Shown piece by piece: positions 44,897 to 57,473 of a stretch of 64,000 bases of DNA (positions within the stretch are counted from its first letter, which is position 1; the number at the start of each line of letters is the position of its first letter). The stretch lies in contig NC_083380.1 in NCBI RefSeq assembly GCF_031755915.1, positions 33,999,501 through 34,063,500 of the forward strand, read 5' to 3'. The notes under the pieces are model-generated. The model saw nothing but the letters and a program-made list of their open reading frames with translations, was not told the origin of the DNA and searched no databases. The position numbers and the translations under genes were made by a program. Source of the stretch: Ziziphus jujuba (lineage: Eukaryota > Streptophyta > Magnoliopsida > Rosales > Rhamnaceae).

Positions 44897-47776
44897 TGTC
44901 AGGACCCGTCCAAGATTCCTCCCCGGAACCCTAGACAAGCCCTGATCCCAGGGAAATACCACCGAACCTTCCAACGGAAAATCCGGCAGCACCTCCCCTA
45001 AGGGTAGGACTTACCCAAAATTACCTGCACTGAAAACACACTTCTATATTCATCCCCTTATTCCTCCCACAATACTACAAATTGATTCCATAAATTTACA
45101 GCACTTCAAAATAACAACAGCAGCAACCCAGTGCATAAAGAACAACTACACGTCCAATACAGTATACAGAGCATTATACAATTAAATATGAAATTAATAC
45201 GATGACAGATAAGGAAGCAATACAAGATGGAGAGGAAAAAGGGAAGAAATACTTCTTGAACTTTCGGCAACGAACTGAGACGTTGGGCTCGCCCCGGACA
45301 ATCAACGTCTCCAACCTGGACCTAGGGGAACGGAATTTAAAAACGTGAGATGCTAATCATCTCAGTGAGTGACCCTAACTACTGACCACTTTTAATATTT
45401 ATCATATAACAAATAAAGAAATTTAATAAATCAATACCGAACAATTAAATAAATAAACAATTGAGGTAATATTTTCTCTCAAAACCCTCACTATTCACTC
45501 CGTTGGAAATGTTCCCCTTTTTAAAACATTTTCACAAAACCCGATACTCATACTTCCCGAAAACCAAGGGATCAATTAATTTAATAAACAATAAATAAGT
45601 AAATACCCCAAATATAATTAAAATGTAATAAATTATAATAAATAATTTTTGTACTCTTTGGGGTTTGAAATTTCTATCCGAAAAATTTGTACTTGACGCA
45701 CCACACCATATACCAATGATGCCCTCCGATACCCAGCGTCCTGAGCACCGACTAGCGGAGAGATTAAAGAGAGAAACTTGCAAACGGCACTTCGGCGTCC
45801 CGACAGTACCGCTGCTGAAACCGTCATCCCGGCCAAGGAGGGGGGCGGCTGATGCGCAATATATAAGACTTACCTGTCCACGGTCCAATGGCAACTCACG
45901 GGAGACATAATACTTGCGCGCTAAACCACATATACATATTCCAGAACACCAATACTGTATGAATGCGTCTAAAATAATTATTAAATCAACCGTACCGTTT
46001 TCCAAAATTACCGTGGAAAATATACGAATTTCAAATTTACCATCCCATATTTCCTTTTAACAACCTGGTACAAAAACATCGATAACAGTAAAACAACAAT
46101 TTTTCTCATAATATGAGGTTCGACAAATAAAATACCAAGGGCATAATTATAAAAATTAAACCACCACTTTAAACAAATATTTTCACAAAATATTTAAACC
46201 AATTACGCCCACAATTAATATTTAAAACCACGCACAATTTAATACTGAAAATACCTTGCTCATGCATAATAATTAAAATTAAATGACCATAATAAAAAAA
46301 GTCGGGGTTTCTGAATAACCCAAAATTTCCATTTAGCACCAATAACATACACGTACGTATAAAATAATATTTTTCCATAATTATAATTAAATTTCACGAC
46401 ATGAGCATAATTGCAGATATCAATTAAACACCAATAAATATAATTAATTACCCCAAAACATTTTTAAAGGTGGGTCACTCACCTGGAGCACGCAATTAAA
46501 CCATGATCCACCATGGGATCAATTCCACAACTCACCCGTGCTCCTAGAACACAATTCACACATAGTCAAATAAATTAATATTTTATTCAGGTAAATAATA
46601 CCCGGTACCCAGGGGGATAAACACAAACGTTAACCAAAATTGTCGAATAATATACCGAATCGAAGCTCGTGGAACGAGAATTGCATTACCGGTCTCCATC
46701 GACCCCAATTCCGCCGGAGGTGGCCGGAAAGCTTCGGCCGGTTTTGATTCCTTCACATCTCACAAACCACTTCGAATTTTGGAAATTGGAGGCCATATTT
46801 GAACTCAGAGGACCCAAAATAGGGGGAAAGGGGTGGCAATTTGGACTAGACTGGCCGGAAACGGCAAGAATCGCCCGAAAAAATTCAACCCGCCGCCGCG
46901 ACTTCACCGGCCCAATCTGGGCTCGTCGCCGGCCGGCCGGTCGCCAAATTTGGCTGGTAAGCTCGCCGACATGTGGTCTTGGACGGTGGCCGACGCGTGT
47001 AGCTTATGGTGGCCGGAGAAAAATAAACACGGGAGAGAGAGAGAGACGGCCGGTGGGAGAAAAATGAAGGAGAAGGAAGAAGAAGAAGAAGAAGAAAGAA
47101 AAAGAATTCCTCCCGTGTCCCTGCCCCTTTTTTCCCACGTGGGGAGAAGAAAAGAAAAAGAAAAAGAAAAAGAAAAAGGAAAATAAAATAAAATAAACAT
47201 AATTAAATAATATTAAAAAAATAATATTATTACATAAAATAACAATAAAATAATATGATATTATATATGGTTGACATGTGGCACCTCACCATGGTGACAT
47301 ATGGTCACATTTATTAAGTCACACGTGGCACATCGTTACACGTTTAAAAATAATATTAAAATAATACAATATTTGAAAAACTCTACAGGTCCATAACTTT
47401 CAAACCACATGTCCAAATCGGACGTACCGCTAGTCTACGGACTCGTATCGACGAGCACTTCACAACCATGCATGAGTCAAAGCTCAACTTTGCATGAATA
47501 AAAAGTCAACTCCGGCACCCCTTGGACAGTTTGGACCTCAACTTGTTTTGCTCATATCTTTCAAACCGTAGCTCCGTTTTCAACGTGCTACTAGTCTATG
47601 AACTCATGCCAACGTGTACTTCATAATGGTACCTCAGTCAACCTAGAATTCCAACCGGAGCAAAAAGTCAACTTTTGACCCCTTCGGTCAACGATCAACG
47701 GTCAAAGTCAATGGTTAACGGTCAATCTCGGTCAAAGTTGAAAAATTTCCGTCATGGTTCGGGATGGGGTGTTACA
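44897..47776 (-). mobile_element. chromovirus 3' LTR, copy C, still joined to pol remnant
   Basis: 2,880-bp LTR on the minus strand (TGTAACACCCC at 47776, ending GGACGGGTCCTGACA at 44897). Immediately upstream on the minus strand is a polypurine tract (TAAGGGGGGAAGAT) and degenerate integrase sequence, so this is the 3' LTR of a Ty3/gypsy chromovirus. Left flank ATTAG (44892-44896) is repeated at 49141-49145. TTGAC cluster at 47661-47740. Confidence 0.9.
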
Positions 47777-48742
47777 ATCTTCCCCCCTTACAAAAAATTT
47801 CATCCTCGAAATTTCTTACGTCGCTAAAACACATAAGAGTATTGATTGCGGATTTGTGCCTCGAGCTTCCACGTCTCTTTCTCGACTAGATTAATTCACC
47901 ACGAGACTTTTGATCTGAGAAAAATAGTCTTATTGACCCATACGCATTCTTCATGATTTAAAAATCTACACTGGTCACTCCTTACATGACAGGTCTCTGA
48001 TGTCCTTTCGTAGCAACAATACGTGAATTACGCTGCATACCCATATCTGCTTTCCCGAAAATACTAACTTGCATGCCACAAAACCAATTCTTCCAATAAC
48101 GCTGCAGAACCAATGTAACAAGAACTTGGCTTTCTTTATCAACCAAAGCGTACGATTCTCTTCTACGGAGATAATTTCAAAAACTTAATCTCGGACTTCG
48201 AATTCAACATCTTTTTCATGCATGTCGGCTTAACTCATGTGTCGATTCCTTAGCGGTCTCCAACTCTCTTGGATAATCTTCACCTTGTTCATAGTCATCC
48301 GTAGGTGTTTGCATCCAAATCACGTTGGTCGTCGTACAGTGCTTCTCCTTACCTACTTCACTTCAATACAGTGGGGTTCGACACTGCCTTCCATAAAGAA
48401 TCTCATATGAAGACACCTCGATGCTCGCTTGGTGGTTAATATTGTAACGAATTCTATCGATGCCAATTGCTCAAACCAGCTTCTTTTGACATTGCATAAT
48501 GCACGGTCTCAACATAACTTCCAAGTGTGAATTCTGCACTTCCTTTATCGTGCCAAACCATAATGTCATCTAGTGAGCATTCCATACATGTTTGTACCCT
48601 TGGGACGTATCGCATACATTGAATCACGTGCTTCCTTTAGGATCTCCTTTTTGAACTCAACGATATCCTACTCTGGACTCGCCATTGGCGATACTTAAAC
48701 CTTAAGTCACTTTTGGAAAAATATAACTTCAAACAAATAATA
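47777..48742 (-). pseudogene. Ty3/gypsy chromovirus integrase C-terminal remnant
   Basis: The minus strand runs from a decayed integrase core end (ASIEVSSYEILYGRQCR-type segment near 48370-48440) to the stretch AAATTTCGAGGATGAAATT just before the polypurine tract, a signature of Tekay-like chromovirus 3' ends. Multiple stops and shifts. The rest of pol, gag and the 5' LTR are missing; a TRIM sits in their place. Confidence 0.8.
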
Positions 48743-49140
48743 AAAAACGGCCCAGTCCACCCACATCAAGATATTGTCCGCTTTGGGCCCAGCCCGTACG
48801 GTTTTGTTTCTGCCAGTCCCACTGGCAAAAGGCCTCTTGAAGGGAAAGGTATTCACACGCTTATAAGCCATGCTTCGTTCCCCTTTCCAACCGATGTGGG
48901 ATGTTACAATCCTCCTCCCTTGGGGCCCAGCGTCCTCACTAGCACACCGATCTGGGTACTGGCTTTGATACCACTGTAACGGCCCAGTCCACCCGCATCA
49001 AGATATTGTCCGCTTTGGGCCCAGCCCGCACGGTTTTGTTTCTGCCAGTCCCACTGGAAAAAGGCCTCTTGAAGGGAAAGGTATCCACACGCTTATAAGC
49101 CATGCTTCGTTCCCCTTTCCAACTGATGTGGGATGTTATA
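48743..49140 (-). mobile_element. complete TRIM element
   Basis: Terminal-repeat retrotransposon in miniature: two 166-bp LTRs (48743-48908 and 48975-49140) around a 66-bp interior. On the minus strand the interior starts TGGTATCAAAGCC, matching initiator tRNA-Met as primer site, and ends with a GGGAGGAGGAT polypurine tract. The LTRs carry CCAAAGCGGACAATATC. The first bases of the 48743 LTR are altered (AAAAACGG where the partner has TGTAACGG). No coding capacity, so it depends on other elements. Confidence 0.9.
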
Positions 49141-49500
49141 ATTAGCTTCATTTTCAATCAAAAGAGTGGAATGAATTCAGAGGGATGATTATCTGTGGTG
49201 TTTTTGAATTGGACTGCAAACAAGTTAGTTTTTCATTACAACTTGTTGTGGATGATGCTGCAAATATGTCACCTAGATACCAACAGCCTGGGAGGAACGA
49301 TTATTGGTAAGGCCATCCTGTGTCAGAAGTATCCTTTTAGTAAACGCAGGTCATATGTGGCTTCATTATCTCCCGGCAATTTTGTTGGCGGCAGATATAA
49401 GTTATCATTTTCAGCAATAACAGAGAAACCCTCTGCAAATTTATTTCTAGGTGTGGAGTACATGTTCTACAAGCCTAGCTCTGTACCCCGAACCCATCAA
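49141..49500 (+). pseudogene. TNL3 C-JID exon, 3' part after the insertion
   Basis: Continues the exon interrupted at 44896: GGATGATTATCTGTGGTG encodes the MIICGVF strand, then FELDCK-like sequence with frameshifts. Homologous along its length to 33371-33718. Ends near 49500. Confidence 0.8.
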
Positions 49501-49982
49501 GATTTAGGCAAGGGTACTGGCAAGATCACCACTCTATGTTCATTTTTGTTTGTTACGGTTTACTTCTTTCTCTTCTGATATATTGAGCAAAATTGAGCAA
49601 AGTATGATTTCTCTGTTCATTGTCTTCATATGTATGGTTAGCATATCAATTTGATTTAAGTTTTTAAAATATCTACATTTTGTATACACAAAGAAACCAT
49701 GTATAAAGAGTTGACCAATTCAGAAAACCAAAAAGACAAATGCCAAAATCTGAATGACACAGCTCAAAATGTATCATTTTCTTTTTATTACAACTTGGGT
49801 CTCAATGGCTTTAACACTGGCCCATGCCTACAAGTACCTCAATATGCATCATTGAATTAAGAAAGTAACAACAGCTCAAAATCTTAGTAAATGAAGAATA
49901 AAATGGCAGAAGCATCAAATGGGTACCAAATACGTTGTTTTGGACTTGGTGCAAGTTGATTTGAGAAAGATAATTGCTGTCC
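49501..49982. other. convergent spacer between TNL3 and kinase 2
   Basis: Third copy of the shared spacer (see 16871-17404), retaining both the TNL-side and kinase-side tails. No coding sequence. Confidence 0.7.
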
Positions 49983-50070
49983 CTAATCAAAGTCATCAGA
50001 GCTGTCATCGATTGGAACAATGGAAGGTGCTGATCTGGACGTTGATCGTTGATCATTGTTGGCCATGGAT
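49983..50070 (-). pseudogene. RLK2 exon 8: short acidic C-terminal tail
   Basis: 88 bp. After donor GA|GTGAGTAT at 50243 and acceptor GGCAG, the frame runs ESMANNDQRSTSR, then PSIVPIDDSSDDFD and TAG (49983-49985). Same length and frame as 17405-17492, with substitutions only. Inference from conserved splice sites and frame; transcript evidence would settle it. Confidence 0.7.
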
Positions 50071-50243
50071 CTGCCATAGAAGTAGAGTCAAAACATAGAG
50101 AAGCGAGTGAGAAGTCAAAGACTAATCATTTATAAAATTATATGAATGAATGTACTCTATATATATATATATATATATATTAAGGTAACTACATGGAAAT
50201 GCAAAAAATTCATGAGTGGACAGGGATTTTCTCTTATACTCAC

Positions 50244-50580
50244 TCTATGGCCTTCAAGAACTTCATTTTGATCTTGCAAAGTGCACCTAGAACATCTTTC
50301 ATAAGTTTTCTTTCTTCAGGTAACTCTGCAGTACAATTCAAGGCCAATTCCATTATTGATGAAAAACAATCCTTCACAGCAGAAAAGTTTTCTTTTAGCA
50401 AATTAGTGTCCACGACTTGAGTAACATCACAAGGAAGCAACTCTTTCACCCATCTCATCAAGCTCAAATCTCCATCAAACATCTTATCAGTAGGCTTCTT
50501 TTTCGTGAAAGTTTCCATAAGGACAATACCATAACTATACGCATCGCCTTTTGCGGAAACAATTCCTTCTTGTCCATACT
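50244..50580 (-). pseudogene. RLK2 exon 7: kinase C-lobe
   Basis: 337 bp, intact CAG acceptor, open frame. Encodes GDAYSYGIVLMETFTKKKPT to KAIE. GDAYSYG has Ala where copy 1 has Val (GDVYSYG, the usual form). Confidence 0.85.
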
Positions 50581-50678
50581 CTGCATGTAATTGTTATAAT
50601 ATTTAGAGAACAAAAAAAAAAATTGCAATATTATCATTTGGAAACATCAAAATAAATAAAAGGAAGCGAAATTGTTAC

Positions 50679-50816
50679 CTGGTGCCATATATCCAATAGT
50701 GGCTAGTGTAATGGTTTGTATCATTGACTCTGTTCCACTTAGAACTTTTGCATTGCCAAAATCAGCCACATGACCAACCAAATCATCATCAAGAAGTATG
50801 TTGCTAGGCTTTATAT
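50679..50816 (-). pseudogene. RLK2 exon 6, 3' piece: activation segment
   Basis: Continues the kinase after the copia insertion: [26 protein letters not shown] and ATIGYMAP, to a GTAACA donor at 50678. The DFG motif is present. The copia element entered just after the HCDI codons. Confidence 0.88.
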
Positions 50817-51078
50817 TGTTGTGGTTCTCTGACCACTTTAGAGAAGAAATATGAGAAGAAAAATAAAAAGAATTCTATTACTCTCTTGGAAATAGAATAC
50901 AAAAATACAAAAAACTTCTCTCTTGGATTCTCACGTGGAATCTCTCCCCTTACTGTCAAACTCTCTCTGAAATTTGCTCACTCTTCTCTCAAGCTCTCTC
51001 TGGAACTTAAACACTCTCTCTCTCGGAGTTTTCTCTCAATATTCCTCACTTGGGATAATATTGAGCTTGCTCTCTTTG
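50817..51078 (-). repeat. copia copy 2, 3' LTR, first segment
   Basis: Interrupted at CTCTCTTTG by chromovirus solo LTR D. The remainder of this LTR is at 54081-54306; the intact partner reads straight through at 59078-59092. Confidence 0.95.
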
Positions 51079-51609
51079 TGTAACACCCCGTCCCAAATCG
51101 CACCGGAATCCGTGCACGTTGACCGAGGTTGACTGTTGACCGTTGACCAAAGGGGTCAAAAGTTGACTTTTTGACTCGGTGGGAATTTCGAGATGACTAG
51201 GGTACCATGGCGAAGTGCACGATGCCACGAGTTCGTAGACTGGTAGCACGTCGAAAACGGAGCTACGGTTTGAAAGTTATGGACGAAACAAGTTGCGGTC
51301 CAAACTGTCCAAGGGGTGCCGGAGTTGACTTTTTGTTTATGGGGAATTGAGCTTTGACTCATGCATGGTTGTGAAGTGCTCGTCGATACGAGTTCACAGA
51401 CTAGCGGCACGCTCAAAACGGACATCCGGTTAAAAAGTTATGGATGTTTGAAGTTTACCGGATACCGTATTATTTTAATGTTTTTTTTTGGGTCGGTGAA
51501 CAGTGAAATGCCACGTGTCAGTTTCTGATTGGTCCACGTGGCATGAACAGTGTCACGCAGGGTTTTAATTTTGAAAAACTCTCGGGGAAGAGAGAGAAAG
51601 AGAGAGAAG

Positions 51610-51640
<31 letters not shown>

Positions 51641-54075
51641 GCCACCGCCGGCCACCGGAGTTTTCCACTGTTCCGGCCAAGTTACTGTACATGCGCCGGA
51701 CAGAAAGCTTGCCCACCTCATTTCCGGCAAAACCTCCAAGTTTCACGGTGAACGGCCGCCGGACGCGCCCGGATCGGACGTCCGAAGTTTGGCGGCGATT
51801 TTTCCCCTCCACCGCCGGCCACCGCGAATCGGCACTGTTCCGGCCATTTTCCGGCCACACGCGCCTGACAGCCTTGATCCTCTCCTCAAGTCCGGCCTAC
51901 CCACCAAAAATCACGGCCATCGGACCACCGACGCGCCGGGATCGGAGCGTTTTCCGGCGAGGGGTCGAAAATCTTCAAACGGTGATTTCTCCGCCGTCCG
52001 ACCTCCGTTTTGCTCACCGTCGGTCCCGTTGGATTGCTCTCCTCACGATCTACAAATCTGCAAAATTTCACAGCAAACGGCCACCGTCGGAAAATACTGT
52101 TCCGGTGACGGTTGCCGGTGACGTGGCGGCTCGCCGGAAATTACTGTTCCGGCGAGTACCCGAAAATTCCGGCCAGCTCCAGTCTGCAGTGTTCGACCTC
52201 CTGAACCCAAATCCGACTTCCGTTTCCGCCAATTCGCGACGGTTTGGGAGAATTGCGGAGCCGAAACTCGAAAAGCTTTCCGGCGAGATTCCGACCCCGT
52301 CGGGTTCGATCATCGGAAAGTAAGACCGAATCCGTGATCCTCATCACGCGAGCTTCGATTCGGTATATAACTCGTAACCCTTAGATGTCGCTTGGTGTTC
52401 GCTCCCCGGGTATCCATTTGGGAATTACCCGAATAAAATATTAATATTTTTGGTTTGTGCACTGTGGTTGTTTAGGTGCACGCGCGAGTAGTGGAGTGGA
52501 TCCCGAAGAGGATCTTAGTTGATTTGCGCTCTCCAGGTGAGTGACCCACCTTCAAAAATTATTTTGGGCAATTAATTAAATTTAATTGGTATTTAATTTA
52601 GTATTTAATTATGCTCATGTGGTGTGGTTTAATTATGGTTTTAATACGGTTTAATTTAATTTATTTGTTATGCATGAGCAAGGTATGTTTCGGTATTAAT
52701 TTTACGTGGTTTCAAATGTGATTTCTCGGGCATAATTGGGTTAAATATTTTGTGAAAATATTTGGTTAAATTTTATAAATTATGCCCGCGGTATTTTTAT
52801 GGTTGCATTTCGTGTTTCGAGAAAATTGTGGTTTGTTGGTTATCAATGTTTCGTACCGGGTTATTAAATAAAAATATGTGGGATGGTGTTTGTGAAAATT
52901 TGGTATACTTCCCACGGTGGTTTTTTGGAAAAACGGTACGGTTGGTTGTTTATGTTTATTTTTAGACGCACTCATACAGTATTGGTGTTCTGGTGTATGG
53001 TGTATGGACACGTGGTTTAGCACGCAGTTATTATATGGTTTAGCGTGCGGTTATTACTTCACCCGTGAGTTGCCATTGGACCGTGGGCAGGCAAGGTTAT
53101 TGTTGCGCACAGCCGCCCCCCTCCTTGGCCGGGTGATGGTTTTTAGCAGTCGGTACTGTCGGGACGCCGAAGTGACCACTGCAGGTTTCTCTCTTTAACC
53201 TCCCGCCAGTCGGTGCTCGGGACGCTGGGTATCGGAGGGCATCACCGGTATATGGTGTGGTGCGTCAGGTGTAATTATCGGTGTAATTGCAAATAATGGT
53301 TTAAACCCCAAAGGTGTTCAAAATTTATTTATTATAATTTATTATATTTTTATTATATATTTGGGGTATGTATTTATTTAATTGTTGTTGTTAAATTATT
53401 TAATCCCTTGGTTTTTGGGAGGTATGCACATTGGGTTTTGCGAAAAGGTTTTAAAAAGGGAACATTTCAAACGGAGCGATTGGTGAGAGTTTTGAGGGAA
53501 ATCATTATTTTCCAAAGGTTATTATTATTTATTATTAATTGTTGGTATTTGTTCCACTCCTTAATTGTTATTATTTTATTATTATTATCAAAAGGTGTTC
53601 AGTAGTTCGGGTTACTCACGGAGATGATTAGCATCTCACACTCTTAAATTCCGTTCCCTTAGGTGCAAGTGGTGGTAGACGTTCTTCCGGAGCGAACTAA
53701 GTTTTCCGCTGCTGTTGTGTTTCGAGAAGTTTCTTTGTACTCTTTCATTTCAGTGTATTATTTCTTTTCAGCCTTGTTGTATTTCTGTTGTTTAGCACTT
53801 CTTAAAGCTCTGTATACTATTGGAATACTTCTGTTTTATTTATGCACTGGACTGTTGTTGCTTTGAGAAGTGCTGGAATTTGTGGAATCAGTTTGTAGTT
53901 TGTGGGAGGAATAAGGGGATGTTTTTAGAATTGTGTTTTCAGTACAGGTAAATTGTGGTAAGTAAATCCCTTAGGGGAGGCTCTGTCGGATTTTCCTTTG
54001 GAGGGTCCGGTAGGGTTTCCCTGGGATCAGGGCTGTCTAGGGTTCCGGGGAAGGAATTCTGGACGGGTCCTGACA
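51079..54075 (+). mobile_element. chromovirus solo LTR, copy D
   Basis: 2,997 bp, TGTAACACCCC...GGACGGGTCCTGACA, inside the copia LTR, with perfect target duplication CTTTG (51074-51078 and 54076-54080). TTGAC cluster at 51117-51178. The CCGGCC-rich stretch 51640-52340 is open for long distances but shows no protein family. Since it lies in a copia LTR only about 1 percent diverged, both its insertion and its collapse to a solo LTR are recent. Confidence 0.95.
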
Positions 54076-54080
54076 CTTTG

Positions 54081-54306
54081 CTTGGCTTGCATACAACGGG
54101 ATGGAGCCTATTTATAGGCTTACAAGGTCGGTTGCATGGCCACAATCTTCAACAGCCTCTGCAGAGCCCACAATTATTGAACAATCCATTATCGGTGCAG
54201 CAATGGCCATTGTCAAAAATGGTGGCTGTCGGTGCAGTGGTGTCAAAAGTGATGGCTGTGCAGTCTTCACACTGTCGGTGCAGTGGTGGTGCAGCTGGAC
54301 TTCACA
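54081..54306 (-). repeat. copia copy 2, 3' LTR, second segment
   Basis: Remainder of the 3' LTR, including TATAAATA on the minus strand (54108-54115 region) and a shortened version of the U3 repeat unit. Ends CTTCACA beside the polypurine tract. Confidence 0.93.
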
Positions 54307-54319
54307 ATTCTCCCCCTCC
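54307..54319 (-). other. polypurine tract of copia copy 2
   Basis: GGAGGGGGAGAAT on the minus strand, identical to copy 1. Confidence 0.9.
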
Positions 54320-54339
54320 AGCCGCATTTAAACTGATGG

Positions 54340-57300
54340 TCATCTGCCATCTATTCCAGCTATGTCTCTGCATAGCTTCAGCTTCTCTTGAGCTACAACT
54401 TTTATTAGCATATCTGCTGGATTCTCTTTTGTGTGGATCTTCATCAGTTTTAGCAACTGTTGATCTATTACTTCACGTATCCAATGATAGCGGATGTCAA
54501 TGTGCTTTGTACGGGAATGATACATTGAGTTTTTGCTCAAATCCATGGCACTTTGGTTATCACAATGTATCTTGTAGTCTTCTTGCTTGATGCCCAATTC
54601 TGTGAGAAAACGCTTTAACCACAACATTTCCTTACCCGCTTCCGCTGTGGCAATGTACTCTGCTTCAGTAGTGGATAAAGCAACACACTTCTGCAATCTT
54701 GACTGCCATGACACAGCTCCCCCTGCAAAAGTGTAAAGATAACCTGATGTAGACTTTCTATTATCAGGGTCTCCGGCCATATCTGCATCTGTATAGCCTT
54801 CTAAGATTGGATCACCTCCCCCGTAGCTCAAGCACAGCTTCGATGTACCTTTAAGATACCTGAGAATCCATTTGACTGCTTCCCAGTGTTTCTTTCCAGG
54901 ATTTGAAAGAAATCTGCTCACAACACCTACTGCATGAGTAATGTCTGGTCTGGTACACACCATTGCATACATCAGACTTCCTACCGCTGAAGAATATGGT
55001 ACTGAAGCCATCTCCTCTATCTCTTCTTTGGATGAGGGGCACAATCTCTTACTCAACTTGAAATGATTTGCAAGTGGAATGCTGATCGGTTTGGCTTTAT
55101 CCATGTTGAATCTCTTTATCACCCGTTCAACATACTTCTCTTGAGATAACCATAACCTTCTATTCTTCCTGTCTCGGATTATTTGCATTCCCAAAATTTG
55201 TTGAGCTGGTCCTAAGTCTTTCATATCAAAGGACTTAGACAATTCTTTCTTCAGCTGACTAATCTTCATTGCATCTTGTCCAACGATCAACATGTCGTCC
55301 ACATATAACAAAAGTGCAATGAAGTTTCCACCTGAAAATTTTTGAATATAAACACACTGGTCTGCTGCAGTCCTTTTATAACCTTGACTCACCATAAAGG
55401 AGTCAAACTTCTTGTACCATTGTCTTGGTGCTTGCTTGAGGCCATACAAGCTCTTCTTTAGCTTGCATACGAGGTTTTCTTTCCTTGAAACCTCAAATCC
55501 TTCTAGCTGCTCCATGTAGATTTCTTCATGTAAATCACCGTGAAGAAATGCTGTTTTCACATCCATCTGTTCAAGCTCTAGGTTTAGACTTGCTACTAAA
55601 CCAAAAATGACTCGAATTGAAGTCATTTTTGCCACTGGTGAAAAAATCTCATCAAAGTCAATTCCTTTCTGCAAGGATTCCATCTCATCTTGCATTGCTT
55701 GCAGCCACTTTTCCTTCTCTTGATGAGAAACAGCTTCCTGGAAACTCTCTGGCTCCCCCTCTTCAGTAAGCAGAATATACTCAGATTCTGGAAATCTTTT
55801 TGATGGAATTCGGCCTCGCTCAGATCTCCGAACTTGTAAACCACTGGTTTCAGGAGATGTACCATCATCTGACCGCTGTGATGGCCCTGCAGCTGCTTGA
55901 GAGGATTGAGTCTCCCCCTGCTCAATATCCCCTTCTTCCTCCTGGTCTGCTTCTGGTATATCTTCATGCACCTCATTATCCTCTGTGGCTATTTGTGCTG
56001 GTGCTGGATTAGGATAAAAATTCTCGGCACTAGAACTACAATTAGGAGACATTCTGGGCTTTTCAATGTCTTCCATTTTCTGGTTTTCATGGAATACTAC
56101 ATCCCTGCTTCTAATAACCTTCTTTGTTTTCGGGTCCCATAACCTGTATCCGAATTCTTCATCTCCATATCCTATAAAGATGCATGGAGTAGATCTTGCA
56201 TCGAGCTTCTGTCTGAGCTCCTTGGATACATGTACATAAGCTAAACAACCAAACACTCTTAAATGAGAGTAGGAGGGAATCTTACCCGACCACATTTTCT
56301 CCGGAATTTCAAAATTCAACGGTACTGACGGTGATCTGTTGATTAAATAGCAGGCGGCACGAACAGCTTCTCCCCAGAATGGCTTTGGCAGCTTAGCCAT
56401 ACTGATCATACTTCTGACCTTTTCCATAATGGTTCGATTCATTCTTTCGGCTATTCCATTATGTTGTGGGGTGCGAGGGACCGTCTTCTCATGTCGAATG
56501 CCGTGTCTTCTGCAGTAGGCATCGAACTCATTGGAAGTATACTCGCCTCCATTATCTGAGCGGAGACATTTCAGCTTCTTTCCTGTTTCACGCTCTACCA
56601 TGGTATGAAACAGTTTGAAGTATTCCAATACCTGGTCCTTTGTCTTCAAGAAATATACCCACACCTTCCGAGAAGCATCATCAATGAAGGTCAGGAAATA
56701 CTTGTTGCCACCTAATGATTCCACCTCCATGGGACCACAAACATCAGAGTGCACCAGACTAAGCAACTCTGATCTTCTCGATGCAGAGGAACTGAAGGAG
56801 ACTCTATGTTGCTTACCAAACAAGCAGTGATTACAAGGATCTAGCGCAGCATCCTTGCAAACAGTGATAAGCTTCTTCCTTGCCAAAGTGGACAATCCTT
56901 TTTCACTCATGTGACCGAGTCTCTGGTGCCACAGATTTTGAGACGCCTCTCCTTCTGCAATATTGAGGCTATCTGCACATATCTTCACATGAGTTTTGTA
57001 CAACGTTCCACAAATATGTCCTCGGGTGACAACTATGGCACCTTTCATCATTTTCCATGTGCCTTTGCTGAAGTAGTTGTCATAGTCTTGCTTGTCTAAG
57101 GCTGCTCCCGAAAGTAGATTAAGCCGAAGATCTGGAACATGACGGACATCCTTCAAAGTGATTGTACAACCAAGATTCGTTTTTACCTGAATATCACCAG
57201 TTCCCATAATCTTTGCTAAACTGGAATTTCCCATCTTTACCGTACCAAAGTCTCCTGCTTTGTACGTTTTGAAGAAATCTTTGTGTGGAGTGACATGGTA

Positions 57301-57459
57301 GGATGCTGCAGTATCGACTACCCACTCAACATCTTGGGTTGATATATGAAGGCATGTCTCTTCTTCGGTGGAGCAGAGCGCCACTTCTCCTGTAACAGTG
57401 ACTAGTGTCTCTCCATCCTTCTTCGGCTGATTACCTTGGAGTCTCTGCTCTCTCAACAA
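54340..57459 (-). pseudogene. copia copy 2 pol, one frame with an RT deletion
   Basis: 1,039 codons spanning protease, integrase, reverse transcriptase and RNase H without internal stops, motifs as in copy 1 (VVDTAAS, RSDNGGEY, YVDD, STTEAEY). Compared with copy 1, 144 bp (48 codons) is missing at about 55668, removing the N-terminal fingers part of RT. The junction falls in TTTCT, present at both edges in copy 1 (10360-10364 and 10504-10508), so a microhomology deletion is likely. No ATG opens the frame; it follows an in-frame TAG after gag. Confidence 0.92.
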
Positions 57460-57473
57460 CTATCTGCAGTTCT

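Noticed and set aside
48713..48979. Frame across the TRIM
   Set aside because: It runs through LTR and interior of a non-coding TRIM.
51550..52323. Long plus-strand open frame (257 codons) and overlapping frames
   Set aside because: It lies inside solo LTR D in a CCGG-rich stretch where stops are rare on several frames. The other LTR copies do not keep the frame, and no family motif is present.
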